NCBI GenBank assembly: GCA_036674765.1
Contig: JARVKI010000064.1
Location: forward strand, 124,001-188,000
DNA length: 64,000 nucleotides
Reading direction: 5' to 3'
DNA from: Seiridium cupressi
Lineage: Eukaryota > Ascomycota > Sordariomycetes > Amphisphaeriales > Sporocadaceae
Position numbers and translations under genes: made by a program
In this document: positions 23,421 to 34,652 of the stretch, piece after piece
Position numbering within the stretch: the stretch's first letter is position 1
How the letters are laid out: each line of letters starts with the position of its first letter
Notes under the pieces: model-generated
The model's database searches: none
What the model was told of the DNA's origin: nothing
The model's input: only the letters and a program-made list of their open reading frames with translations

Positions 23421-24590
23421 ATGGCTACACCTAAGGCTTTCGATTTCACCGGCGATGTCGCCCTCGTGACAGGCGCAGGATCCCGCATGGATGGTCAGTA
23501 TATGGTATCCGTACAGGCGCAGCGCAGCACCTCCCGACTCTGACTACTTTATGTACATGTAGGAGAAATCGGAAATGGTCGCGCGACAGCTATCCTGCTC
23601 GCCCGACAGGGTGCCAAGGTCGCCCTGGTCGATTTCAACGTCGACTGGGCCAAAGAGACCAAGCGCATGATTGACGAGGAGGGTGGTGTGTCCGAGGTCA
23701 TTCAGACTGACGTCACCAAGGAGGACGACTGCAAGAGTGCTGTAGCAAAGACCGTTGAGCTGTTCGGCGGCCTTCATATATTAGTCAATATCGGTTAGTT
23801 GCGAATGGTGGCATGAGCGGCTATGGAGGTTATTGATAAGATGTGGGACTGACAAGTATGCGACAGTCGGCGTCGGCGGTGCCATTGGTGATGCTACAAC
23901 CATCAACCTCGAGGCATGGGATCGAGACTTCCGAATCAACGTGACAAGCATGGTTATGATGAGCCGCTTTGCTATTCCTGAAATGAGGAAAGCTGGACGC
24001 GGCTCCATTATCAACATGTCTTCAGTCAGTGGCTGTGAGTTGTGCAACCACCCAGATCTACCCAGTTTTTACTAAAGTGGGTTGTTATTCCTGGCAGTGC
24101 TTGGTGGAAACCCCAGTCTCCTGTATCCGACTACGAAGGGTGCCATTATTCAGATGACGCGTGCCATGGCTGCCCACCATGGTCAGGAAAATATTCGCGT
24201 CAATTGTGTGGCACCCGGAATGGTTTACACGCCAATGACACGAGGCCGTGGCATGACTGACGAGATGAGACAAGCAAGAATCAACCAAAACTTGATGAAG
24301 AAGGAGGGCACAGGCTGGGACGTTGGCTATGGTAGGATCCAATTCCATGGCTAGGTTCTGCTACAAGAAAACTAACTCCCCGGTAGCGATTTTGTTCCTG
24401 GCTAGCAGGGAGGCTGGGTGGATAACTGGTTTAATCATGCCTGTCGACGGCGGTGTAAGAGTTCCAACAGAAACCTTGCCCGTCCTACCCCATCCACTGA
24501 CATATCGAGCAGACTACCGCTGGCAAGGCTGATCGACCTGCCCTCAAGGCAGACAATCTGGCAGAGACCAATACCGGCATATCAAATTAG
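23421..24590 (+). CDS. short-chain dehydrogenase/reductase
   Basis: Six exons (23421-23493, 23563-23793, 23867-24034, 24098-24331, 24387-24454, 24513-24590) with phase-consistent GT-AG introns give 283 residues. The Rossmann start is VALVTGAGSRMDGEIGNGRA, a form of the TGxxxGxG nucleotide motif with a short insert common in one fungal SDR group. Then come the usual ILVNI strand, MSSVSG (catalytic Ser), YPTTK (YxxxK catalytic Tyr and Lys), RVNCVAPGMV and the late ITGLIMPVDGG strand. It is a classical cytosolic NAD(P)-dependent oxidoreductase with unknown substrate. Its stop is 79 bases from the stop of the convergent Zn2Cys6 gene. With the hydrolase and permease next door it may form a catabolic set. 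Confidence 0.92.
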
Positions 24591-24669
24591 GCAGTGTTCA
24601 GATTGCGAGAGTGCGCCGTTGGACGAGAATGTCCAAGCATTATGAAGCGCCTGGAACCAGAGTCAGGAC

Positions 24670-27198
24670 TCAAACTGGTGGTGGCCACCAATTACTACTT
24701 TCCATATGGATTTCTGGGAAGCAATCTAGCATCGACGATGAAGCACCGGCATACTCGAAGCCTGTACTCATACCAAAATCACCCGACCCCATACTGTCAT
24801 AATACGGAAATGCCGGGATGAAGCTTTGGCTGTCTGTTGAGTTGTGCGGCATCTGAGAGCTTCTAGGGAGGGTTTGCGGCCCAGTAGTCGAGTCCAGGCC
24901 TTTTTCAATGTTGTCAAGACTTCTTTGAAGTAGAGGACACTTTGCCAATCCTTGCCTAAGCGCTCGGGTGAAGGTCTTCATTCTGGCAGAGGCCTCCTCA
25001 TTGCCAGCTTTGACGTCCTGCATGAGCACAGTAGCACCGGTATAGATGCAATAAGCCATTAGATAGGTCAAGTTCTCGAATCCAAAAGTCTTCTCGTATA
25101 GCAGGAGGAGCCTCTCCATGCTTCGGGCAGCGAAAATGCTAGTCCGATAGTGTACAGTGGCAGACGTAAAAGGTCGGTGTAGAAGAATGATAGTGGCGTA
25201 ATATAAAAGACTGTACCCCCGTTAGCCTACGTGAGTCCACATAGAATTGAGGCTACAGCTGCAAAACATACTTTTGACATAAGATATGAGGAGGAGGACA
25301 GACTTCGGGAAGATTATCTGCATCATATCTTAGATATGTGGGTGATCGCTGCCGCCAAGTGGAGAGTCGGGCCATAATGCTCTCACGCACTCCGTCAAGG
25401 CCTAGAGTGCGGCGGCGCGAATATAGTCTCACAATCATATCGTTGATGATGATGGCTATCTCGCACGAATTGCTAAAGCAGGAAACATAATGGCCCCTCA
25501 TAGGCGGATATTCGTCTATCGTAGCCATAGCGAGGGAATCAGTACGAAACGGGATCCATTCTTCGTTCTCGGAGGACATATCCACTACGATCCTTTAGTT
25601 TTAGCCATAATGCGGAAGAATTAGGCATGGTCTTACGAAATTCAAATGCAATATTCTCCGGTACCTCGGTCATTGCTGGCATCCTTCCAGTATACAAGCT
25701 AATAGCTCTGATTCGTGGCGTTAGCGCACCTGGGTATTTGAAGCACAGCAGAAAGATTACCGAAACAAGGGTTTCTTACTTGTCCCAGAAATAGCAGCTC
25801 CAAAAGAGCCTCCGGCGAACCTCTACATCTGTCGGGTTCAGCTCTTGCAGATTTGGTGCGTTGGAGGCGGCATGATGAAGGCCTAGGTCCCATGCCATTC
25901 TAAAGGCCATACCACTGTAAAGCCAGGCCTGCGAGATGGACCCAAAAGCCAAGTCACGGGCACTTAGCTGGAGCAGCGCCTGCACTGTCGGAATAGAGCT
26001 AGGTTCGTGGATGGCAGGCCCGATCAGTAGGCGCGCTTTCGATATGAGCATTTCCGCGACCTTCCTGTCCTCGTATTTCGCAGCATGCGCACATAGCACC
26101 ATGAGTAGAAATTCAGAAAAGTATTGACCATCGGCTGACACATCGACTGCGATTTATCAGTTATGCTCCGAAATGAAACTTGTAGGGAGATCTGAACTTA
26201 CGGATAAAGGCTGGTCGGTATACCCACATGAACATGGGAGAAATCCATGTCCAATGGATCTTGAGTAGTTTTTCGATTACTGGATATGGGACGTCGCTGC
26301 GAAGCGCGGCCTGTTTGAGAGCAAAGGTTTCCCAGTTCTCAGCCTCCTTGGATCTCGCGGCCAAGTATATACCCGCCTCGCCTTTGCTTAACTTGTTGGA
26401 ATGTGTTGACGGTTGGGAAGCTGGCGAATCCAAATCAGGAGGGTCATGGACTGCAGACGTCGGGCCATAGAAGCAGATCTTCCCATCTTGGTCGAGGCTC
26501 AAGTCTGGAAGCACAATCTCTGGAGCCGAACCGCCTGCTTGGGTCGTATCTAATGGTGTATCTTCTTCGGACCACGGAAGAGGAGCGGACGTATCGCTGG
26601 GCTGCGGTTGGATGGAACGAGCCTCGTTGGCATTGTACTGAACGCAGCCCCGATTTATTACCGCTGGAGTTCTGGTTTCAGTGCTTCTTCGGAGTCGCTC
26701 GATAGTTTCCTCTGCCTCTTCCAGCCGTTTGGCCATGGCTAAAACTTGCGACATGGGCGGCACCTTCTCCCATCTACACTCGTTACCATATGCTTGGCAG
26801 GTCTTACATACTGGATGAGTTCCTTCACAGCGAACCTACCGCGGGCATTAGTCCAGCATTCAAACTAGCAGATTATATGGCTCGCCTTTCTCGCACTACT
26901 AGACATTAGTTGATTGTTCAAATAAAAGAGGTATCTGGCATGCCAGACGTTTCAACTGCTCTTCTAGTAGCTCAGAGCAGCGGATACAACCAGAGACTGG
27001 CTTTGCAGGGTGAGACATACTACAGGTTGGGTGTCAGCTCAGATGAACATAAACAAGACCTCTTTCGCGACTTACCCGGCAGGTCGCGCATGTCAGGCCT
27101 CGTTGTCTCCGAGTCTTCGCGCGCCGACGCTCAGAGGGTCGCGATGCATCAACATTAGAGGGGCCACTGGTTGATGGTGTTGTAGTCTCTTTATCCAT
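24670..27198 (-). CDS. Zn2Cys6 fungal transcription factor
   Basis: Six canonical exons (27198-27076, 26835-26202, 26146-25780, 25707-25637, 25584-25272, 25210-24670) stay in phase and give 682 residues. The DNA-binding domain is split by the first intron: exon 1 ends GLTCATCR, and exon 2 opens VRCEGTHPVCKTCQ and continues to NECRW. Three residues expected between CR and VRC (normally x-R-K) are missing in this model; see the finding on a possible micro-exon. A leucine/glutamate-rich coiled coil follows (MAKRLEEAEETIERLRR). The middle is the fungal-specific regulatory domain (Fungal_trans), with WLYSGMAFRMAWDLGLHH and RRRLFWSCYFWDK. A nuclear regulator, probably of its neighbours. Four CreA-type motifs lie upstream. 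Confidence 0.88.
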
Positions 27199-27886
27199 TA
27201 TTGTGTGGAAGTACAACACTCAATTTTTGATTAAAGGGCTGCCAGAATGAAAGTCTACGACTTTTGATCGGCATGCTGGACATCCGGGGATAAGACCTGG
27301 GGATGTCCCCGCTCACCCCAGGCTACTTACCGTGTGTTCCAAGGCTGGGGCTGTTCCACTAAAATGGTCTGAATAGTCCTATCCATGACAATGTCATTCG
27401 TTCATTTTCCCCAGACAAGCCCGGGGTACCAAGGCCAGCTAATTAGTGCTAGAGGCTAACGTACTAGTCTAAGGTGTCTTACTTCTACATAACGGGAGCC
27501 AGGACTGGAGCGTGGGCGCGATCGGCGGAGGTTTTCCCTATGGGGCTGGAGGGGGTTTCGGTCTTCTGGCGAGATTCCGCGGCTGACAAGCGACCCCTAC
27601 ATTGTAGCTATGCCCAACACGGCGTGATGGGCGAACGATGCAATCAAACCCACGATGCAGGTTGGATTGAGAACATTTTAGGTAAATGATTTTAATAGAA
27701 GCACATGACATCATCAGACTGTGCAGCTTTTGTTTCGTAGTTGATGAAGAGATCAAATAAAAGTAAAGCATACAGAACTGTATCCAGCATGATGCTTGCT
27801 GAATGTGGCAAGATACGGCATGCACATTGATTACTCTTTATGCAATGGTCGATCGGCTCATGTTATTGTTCATGATCTGTTCTGGC
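27199..27886. other. intergenic, promoter of the Zn2Cys6 gene
   Basis: 688 bases upstream of the regulator and downstream of the hydrolase. It contains a cluster of GC-rich CreA-type motifs near 27.3 kb and no convincing coding frame. Confidence 0.6.
27284..27321. promoter_or_regulatory. cluster of four CreA-type sites
   Basis: Four matches to the CreA/Mig1 carbon-repressor consensus SYGGRG lie within 38 bases: CCGGGG at 27284, CTGGGG at 27297, and on the other strand GCGGGG (27307-27312) and CTGGGG (27316-27321). They are about 90-120 bases before the regulator's ATG. Paired sites are typical of direct CreA repression, so carbon catabolite control is a reasonable inference. Confidence 0.45.
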
Positions 27887-28882
27887 TTATAATTTGGCGG
27901 TCATACCAATGGTATTTAAGCTTGTCTCAGCTGATAACCAATAATCGAACCACTCTATGATCTGTTTTAGACTTTGTTCTTTGACCCAACCTAGTATTTC
28001 CATGTCAGCATCGCGGTCATCAAAAGGTGTACGACCAAGGACCATACGTTGATAGGGATCGTTCGGGTCGCCTCTCAGCGCGAACCCGTGGGAAACGCCG
28101 GAGAATAATTGAAAATGCCATGTTTTCCGTCCTTCTTGGAGTATATCTAGTGCTTTCCTTCTCGATGGCAAGTCAAAGGTGTGATCCTCCTCCGAGCACG
28201 ACAGAAAAAGAGGCTCTGTGACCAGGTTAGTATTGTCGAAGCGCATTTACCTCAGCGACGGAACTCACTCTTGATCTGAGAAAAGTGGTGGTCCTTCAGG
28301 AAAGCTGGATGCGCAAATGCGCCCGCCGTTACGATATCTCCGGCGAGTTGATCACATACATACGGCGCGCCGAAGCAGTATCCGACACAAACATATTTTG
28401 TTTCAGGTCTGCCGTACTGTTCCCTGACCGCATCAACCCATTTCGGCACGGCCTTGTCTGCGAAGGTCATGTGCTTACGCTTCCATGCCTCATAGTCGAA
28501 CTCTGGGTTTGAAGTGTCATGACGGTTTTTGCGATGCTTCCAAACAGGATCCTGCGTATCTTGCGTTAGTCACTCCTGGCTGGATTCAAACAAGTACAAT
28601 TCGGATACAAACCCCACGGAAATAATCTAGTCCCAAGGTCAAGTAGCCTGCCTCAGCGAAGCTGTCCATGACTAGGAGACCATTTGGGAACATCCCCCAC
28701 ACGTCTGGGAAATACAGCAAAATGTGGCCATTTGCTTTGCCCTCTGCCGGCCTAGCGATGTAAGTCTCGACACCAGCAATGGTCACATAGCTTCCTCGAG
28801 CCTTGCCCTCGTGCAAGTGACCTTCGAGACAGCACGGACCGCTTGGCTTGGCGAGATAATCGTGTGTTTCAACGGCGCCCAT
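27887..28882 (-). CDS. dienelactone hydrolase family protein
   Basis: Three exons (28882-28613, 28551-28269, 28215-27887) give 293 residues. The start reads MGAVETHDYLAKPSGPCC, typical of the fungal DLH group. Landmarks: LLYFPDVWGMFPN with the first acidic and oxyanion region, YVCVGYCFGAPYV with the nucleophile Cys in GYCFG, SEEDHTFD with the catalytic Asp region, and GVSHGFALRGD with the catalytic His. Dienelactone hydrolases open the lactone ring in the 3-oxoadipate branch of chlorinated aromatic breakdown; fungal paralogues act on varied esters and lactones. No signal peptide, so cytosolic. It diverges from the permease over a 484-base promoter. Confidence 0.92.
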
Positions 28883-29366
28883 TCTTCACGCTTCTTTGGT
28901 GATTCAGCAAGTGCATGAACCTACTAGGGAGGACAAGCTTCAATTTACGTGACAGCGGATAAAAAGCAATATTGCAGTCTCCAGCGGTCTGGTTCTCTCG
29001 GGATCCTTGAGCGGGTCGTTGCGCCATGGCGAAAGTATCTTGCGAGTAAGTCACCAGAAGTTTCGGCCCGCGCTGTTTCGCCGAAGAACCGAAGACCGTT
29101 TGGATGTCGGTGGGGTCATGACCCAGTAGTTTTGGTTTCTGGGGTCTGGAGAAGTGGACCAAAAGCACCTCCATGTTTCCTTTGCCGCAGCCACCAGCAG
29201 GGGTCGAGATCAGCAAGATTCTCCAGCTTTTTGAGACTTCCCCAACTCTGGGGGATGTATACAAAGCCCTACGCCTTGCCGGTTTCCTCGCCTGCTCATC
29301 GCACCCAGAGTGCACATCGTCCTTCAATGTCAATCTGACCACGTTGACCAACAGGCCGTCGCAAAG
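28883..29366. promoter_or_regulatory. divergent promoter, hydrolase and permease
   Basis: These 484 bases separate the two divergent starts and probably control both. A perfect 12-base palindrome lies in it, with scattered CGG triplets of the type bound by Zn2Cys6 factors. Confidence 0.5.
29113..29124. promoter_or_regulatory. 12-base palindrome GGGTCATGACCC
   Basis: A perfect inverted repeat near the middle of the divergent hydrolase/permease promoter. A dimeric factor, perhaps the adjacent Zn2Cys6 protein, could bind it; this is inference. Confidence 0.4.
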
Positions 29367-31696
29367 ATGGCCCGTAACAGCCACACCAACTCCATCACCG
29401 CCGGTGAGGCCGTTGAGGCACAGAAGGATGTTGGTGTGCGACAACAGGAGAAGCTCGAGGCAGATCATCGACAGGTTGTAAGTTCAGACAGAACCTCCTC
29501 AGTATACCAAGAAACGTGCGAACTAATCTGGTCCTCTTGTGTAGGAAAATGCAGTTGGTTATGCACAGTACTTGGAGGGCTTAGATCTAGAAGTCTCCGA
29601 TAAAGAAGTCAGTGGAATCTGACACAGGAGCTGCGTCCGGACTAATGATTTCGCCCAGATGCGGCGCGTACGATGGAAGATTGACCTTATCGTCCTGCCT
29701 CTCTTTCTGATCACCCAGACCCTTCAGTTCATCGACAAGACGGCTTTGAACTATGCGAATCTATTCGGCTACCAGCAGGCCTTGGGTCTCCAAGGAAACC
29801 AATTCAATTATTTATCCGCAAGTATGTGCCATTCAGTTCAGCACGCGACAATAAATTAAGAAAATACTAATATCGATAATTAGTGGTGTATGCTGGATAT
29901 TTCTTTGGCCAGTACCCTTGCGGTTGGCTCATTGGTCGGTTCCGTGCCCAGAAAGTCATGGCCATCTGCATCATGGTCTGGGGTGCCTTGGTCCTGATCA
30001 TGACACAATGTAGAACTTACTCCAGTGCCCGTACGTTGTTACAAGTCTTCTTCGGCGTTAACGTGTTGCACTAACTGCTTCGATACAGTCGCGGTTCGAT
30101 GTATGATTCAACACCCTTGCTCCATTTGCTGATCACTTTGAATGATTGATGATGTCTACAGTTTTGATGGGAGTCTTCGAAGCTTCTGTTACTCCGTAAG
30201 TGGAAACCCGCCGAGACGCTAGACCTCATAGGACTAACATGAGCTAGCGGTCTGACTCTGATGACTGGTTTCTGGTTCACAAGAAGAGAGATCCCGCTGC
30301 GTCAATGTATTTGGTAGTACGCAACCCTAATCGAATTCCATGACCCCAGGGGATGGCTTGACTGACAATTCTCTATAGTTCGGCCCTGGGCTGGGGTGGC
30401 ATTGTGCGTCGGCGAAATCAGGCATGAACTTCTATCAGTAACCACTGACATTGGATCCTCACAGATTGGCTCATACATCTCCATGGGGGTTTCTCAGCTA
30501 CCTTCCAACATGAAACCTGAGCGGTGGGAGCTTATCTTCTTCATCGTACGCATTTCAATTTCCTATTAGGCATGTGCAGGGCTGACTCTTCGCTTAGCTG
30601 GGCGGAGTTACTTGCCTCTGGTCCTTTGTGGTGTGGTTTCTACTCCCTGATACCCCCTCGAAGGCGTGGTTCCTCAAGGAGCGCGAACGTATCATTGCCA
30701 TCAAGCGCGTCTCTACCAACGAGACCGGTATCAAGAACAAGTCTTTCGACAAGAAACAAATCGCCGTCGCCTTCTGGGATCCTAAGGGTATAATTCTGTT
30801 CATCTCGGTCTTTGCTGCGTAAGTTTTCAATATTTCGGACCCCAGGGCAGACCAAGCTGTAGTATCAAGGCTGACTCAAGCACGGGCACGCGCAGGGCAA
30901 TTCCCAATGGTGTTGTCAACTCATTCTCAACCATCATAATACAAGATATGGGATTTTCTACAACCATGACGACTGAGCTTAAGTCTGTTGGTGACGCGAC
31001 GCAAATCGTTGCATTGATAATCAGCGGTTTTATTGTCTTGAATATCCGCAACTGTCAGTGCTGAAATCTTGCCAAATGACCTATCTGTTGTCAGAACCGA
31101 CATCTGACCAATGCACAGCACGTCTTCTGGTGTCTACTGCGGCTAACATCCTTTGCACCGTGGCTGCCGCCTGCCTAGCATATCTCCCCCGTTCCAACAC
31201 TTGGGGCCGGCTTGTATGTTTCTGGCTCGTGAATGCGCAGTCTGTTGGCTTCACTGTATCCCTTACAACTATTTCCTCCAATATGGCAGGGTATACTCAC
31301 CGATCGCTGGCCAATGCTCTTGTCTTGTGAGTGATACAGGTCTGCTGCAACGCTCCCTTTCACTGACTCTCATCTTAGCACAGCCTATTGCTGGGGAAAC
31401 TTCACCGGTCCGTTCGTTGTCAAGGCTTCCGACGCTCCTTACTATCAAGGCGCCAGTATTGGCCTTCTGGTCGGCTATGCTATTAAATTGGGTTGCCACC
31501 TCTTGCTGCTCAGTGAGCCGATTGCCTCGGAAGTGAACGTATATGTCGAAGCTAATAAAACTTACCAGCCTATATGTTCGCAGAGAACAAACGACGTGAC
31601 AGGGTTCATGGCCCAGCAGATAAGGCTGCCAGTGATGAAGCGGGCATGCAGGATCTCACAGAGTTTCAGAACAAAAATTTCCGATACGTCTTATAG
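29367..31696 (+). CDS. MFS anion permease, allantoate permease (Dal5) family
   Basis: Fourteen exons with GT-AG introns give 516 residues in phase: 29367-29477, 29545-29607, 29659-29821, 29884-30030, 30089-30100, 30162-30195, 30248-30313, 30379-30403, 30465-30545, 30598-30818, 30896-31053, 31119-31326, 31379-31512, 31569-31696. Family landmarks: RRVRWKIDLIVLPL into helix 1, FIDKTALNYA, GYFFGQYPCGWLIGRF, FLMGVFEASVTPG, a WFLLPDTPSKAWFL loop, and the hallmark C-terminus ENKRRDR...NKNFRYVL. The Dal5 (anion:cation symporter) family carries allantoate, nicotinate, small carboxylates and related solutes across the plasma membrane. Exon 5 is only 12 bases. Next to a hydrolase, a dehydrogenase and a regulator, it probably imports the substrate that they break down. 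Confidence 0.92.
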
Positions 31697-32510
31697 TCAG
31701 CGGGCGAGAACAGGGTTCGGTAAATATATGTTCTTGCTTGCTAATCACGAGATCATGTTTCAAGAGAGATCTAACCCTTCTGTTTCCTTATCATGGCTAG
31801 TTCTGTAAAACAACTGATACCTTTGATCATTACTGGCCAGAGAATCTTAAGGGGCGTTACAAACTAAAAGATTAAAAGATCCATTGAGGACTGTAACGAA
31901 TGGGTTATCGCAAGAGACAAAAGCCCACCGCAATGTGTCGTATGCAAATGGTTACTCCGAGAGATGTCTTCTGAACGCTAATGGGCAAGAGTAGGAAGAG
32001 AATAGGTACCATGAAGTTCCCCATCATTTCGGGCCATATTGACGTGACTTCAATCAAGCTCACTGCCCACACATAGTTCTGTCATTAATTACTGTACGAT
32101 GCGTTAGAAGTGGTGATCTTGAGAGTCATATTATATCCAGACCAACGGATGTGTAGACAGTGGAGGTTTCCAAGGACTAAACTCAGCCATCATGGAAGCC
32201 TTGCCAAGAAACACTAGGCAAACCGGCAAGATTGGGTTCCATAATTATATGCTGGAGCAAGTTGTCGAGAGCTCAATTCGTGCTCAGCAGACCAAAGGAT
32301 TGCAGATCGCTGTACAATATACGTCATAATCTCAGCTGAGGCTGCGCCGCAATTCCGACCCCACCAGGAGATGGCTGTAAACCCAGCTGAATGGCTCAAT
32401 ACAAACGCAAGTCACTACATATGTATTTGCCGCCGACTTCTAATGACTCCTTCGCATCAGTTCAACAGAATATATATTGAAAATTCCGGACAACCACTAC
32501 CACGCGTTAG
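31697..32510. other. intergenic stretch
   Basis: No coding frame is supported. A TATATATT box near 32470 lies about 40 bases before the small frame at 32511. Confidence 0.5.
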
Positions 32511-32783
32511 ATGCACATCATGTCGACCCATACGGATGACAGCAAAACCATGTCCGTGGAAAAAAGGGATATACAATCTTCGGCGATATCAGTGGCTTCG
32601 GCACAGAGCCAGTCAAAGCCAGGCGCCGTTGGCGAGCGAGCCGCGTATTCTCACGCGGGCACAGATTGGGAGGCTAGGAACGCCCAAGCGGGTTCAACGA
32701 CAGAAGAGAGCCGCGCTCAAGGAGGAAAGAAGAGCTGGAAGCATCGACTGTTCAAGGGTCCCGGCTTAGGAATTTATGGATGA
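32511..32783 (+). CDS. small polar hypothetical protein
   Basis: A 90-codon frame starts at an ATG at 32511, with a second ATG at 32520. The product is hydrophilic, rich in Ser, Ala, Glu and Lys, without membrane segment or signal peptide, and ends in a basic KKSWKHRLFKGPGLG tail. A TATA-like box lies shortly upstream. I recognise no family. It could be a real small gene or the 3' exon of a longer one; evidence is composition and promoter context only. Confidence 0.4.
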   Translation: MHIMSTHTDDSKTMSVEKRDIQSSAISVASAQSQSKPGAVGERAAYSHAGTDWEARNAQAGSTTEESRAQGGKKSWKHRLFKGPGLGIYG

Positions 32784-33091
32784 GTTTTGGTGGTGGCTAC
32801 AATATTACGCCTTTTTGTGAATCAGAGTTGCGCACGTATGGAGTGTACGCGAGCCTGTCGTCTTCACAGACGAGCGGCTTATAAGCGTCTCAGCAGCAAG
32901 CCGCATCCCCAAGCAACGGGTATATGAATGTGAGAATGCTTCATACATATATACCAGTTATCGTTATATACAAAGTTCAATGCATCCACTCGATGCTTCT
33001 GCAGAAAATATAGACTAGATAGAATCGAACTCCTCGCTAGTACCATCCAACGCTCAACTAGTGGTACGACCTAGCTCTTGCTGTTCACCAC

Positions 33092-33910
33092 CTAGAGGCG
33101 GTATGGCGTCGGGTAGCCACTGATAACGTAGCTCTCTAGGCTGGTCGTGCCATTCATAGACGTGGCAATGGCCTCCGCGAACGCTTGCGCGCTCAAGTCG
33201 GCACCCTCAGGGCTCGTGTGTGTGTGGTCGTTGGGGTAGAGCGCGTTGGTCGCCGTATCGCCGAGCTTCGCATACATGTTGGCGACGGCCTGGAAGTGAT
33301 CGACGAAGGTTACGCTCGAGCTGGCCAGTGACGTCGCCGCCGTCTTCTGGTATCCGACAAACCGCGGCGCCGAGTAGACATATGAGCCGGTCTCCCAGAG
33401 GTTGTTAGGGGTCTGTGACGACAGGATAACTGTAGCACCCTTGGCAGTCATCAGCTTGGCGGCCTGTATCACGTAGAAAACGAAGGTGTAGACAGTCTCG
33501 CCGGTGGCATCCGAGACGCAGGTCTCAGTACCGGTACCAGGGCAGTCCGAACGTCCATTGTCGTCGGATTCAGGCGAGCCACCGTCGTTGTGGCCGAACT
33601 CGATGACTACGATGTCGCCAGACTGTACGGAATCAGCCACAGTTGCGAAGCGACCCTCGTCCCAGTACGAGCGCGCGGAGCGACCACCGATGGCATCGTT
33701 GACGGTCGTTATTGACACATAATCCCCGATATATTGGCCCCAACCGTCGGTGTCGCCGTCGTTGGCACCGTTCTTGGCCATGGTGCTGTCACCACATAGG
33801 TAAAGAGTGGGGGTGGCTCTGGGAGCCAGCTCGCGGTCAACGGGAGTTGGCGACGCGGCGGCCTGAAGGGCACTCAGTGCCAAAGCTAGTAGAGGAGATG
33901 CGAACTTCAT
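33092..33910 (-). CDS. secreted rhamnogalacturonan acetylesterase (CE12, SGNH fold)
   Basis: A single-exon frame of 272 residues starts at the ATG at 33910; the four codons before it begin with a non-ATG codon. Residues 1-19 form a signal peptide ending ALQAAAS. The SGNH blocks are present: LYLCGDSTMAK (block I, nucleophile Ser), DAIGGRSAR (block II Gly), EFGHNDGG (block III Asn) and YPNDHTHTSPEGA (block V Asp and His). The order and spacing match rhamnogalacturonan acetylesterases, which remove acetyl groups from the pectin backbone outside the cell. Length agrees with the family. It indicates a plant-associated or saprotrophic lifestyle. Confidence 0.93.
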   Translation of the reverse strand: MKFASPLLALALSALQAAASPTPVDRELAPRATPTLYLCGDSTMAKNGANDGDTDGWGQYIGDYVSITTVNDAIGGRSARSYWDEGRFATVADSVQSGDIVVIEFGHNDGGSPESDDNGRSDCPGTGTETCVSDATGETVYTFVFYVIQAAKLMTAKGATVILSSQTPNNLWETGSYVYSAPRFVGYQKTAATSLASSSVTFVDHFQAVANMYAKLGDTATNALYPNDHTHTSPEGADLSAQAFAEAIATSMNGTTSLESYVISGYPTPYRL

Positions 33911-34652
33911 GGTGAAGGACAAGGTAGGGCGTATATACTGTGGAGTTTTTGATATAAGCTTAAAAAGTAGGGCCGGCCTGTGCGAATAAGAGCGATAAGA
34001 AGCGAACGACCAATGTTGATTATATAGTGACGATCATTGCCTGTAGTTCATCTGGGGATTATAGACATTTTAATGGCGGCATGCATCGTCCTGCGCATCT
34101 ACCGGCAGCGCTTCCTCTTTGAGAAATCCGGGGTGCGGCTCCGCTGGACCGCCGGGATTTCTCTTGGCCCAGCTGACCCCCGAGCCTGGGCTGTTTCCAC
34201 CAGTCAATAAGAGATGAACCAGGAGCAAGGGGTCACTCCATATCCACTAGGTCGAAACAAGAACGGGCCCAACGCGACTTCAGATAGATTTTTACCACAA
34301 ATCGAAACCAATCCAAACAGTCGCCGTCAATTGAGGATTGCACGCGGATGCCCCTAGCGGGCCTTTTCTTGGCAACCATAGATTTTCGTCCCATGTGACC
34401 GAGATTCGTTGCAGAGCTCTCGGAAAGGTTTGCAACTGTATAAACCTCCGGAGCTACTACTGACAGGACCCTCATCGCCCTGCCATTACTTGACTTGGCT
34501 GTTACAGCAATCTCGGCTCAACGGACATGATGTATACTCATAGAGCATAGCAGGGGCAGCGCGGCGATTGATAGTGTACTGCTTTTCAATGAGCGCATGA
34601 TTTGAATCGACAATGACGGTCTAAATTTTCCGATGCATCAGACCTAGGAGCT
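33911..34652. other. intergenic, promoter of the acetylesterase
   Basis: 742 bases upstream of the acetylesterase and downstream of UTP13. It contains a strong inverted repeat near 34.14 kb. An 80-codon frame at 34233-34475 (-) has no recognisable feature. Confidence 0.5.
34121..34163. repeat. inverted repeat / hairpin
   Basis: Perfect 9-base arms GAGAAATCC and GGATTTCTC enclose 25 GC-rich bases that themselves hold a GCGG/CCGC core, so the whole can fold into a nested hairpin. It lies about 210 bases before the acetylesterase start. It may be a regulatory element or the remnant of a miniature transposon. Confidence 0.6.

Noticed and set aside
27276..27434. Possible miniature inverted-repeat element with GCTGG/CCAGC ends and GC-rich subterminal similarity
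   Set aside because: The inverted ends match only in patches and no target-site duplication is visible; CreA-type sites explain the GC-rich motifs as well.
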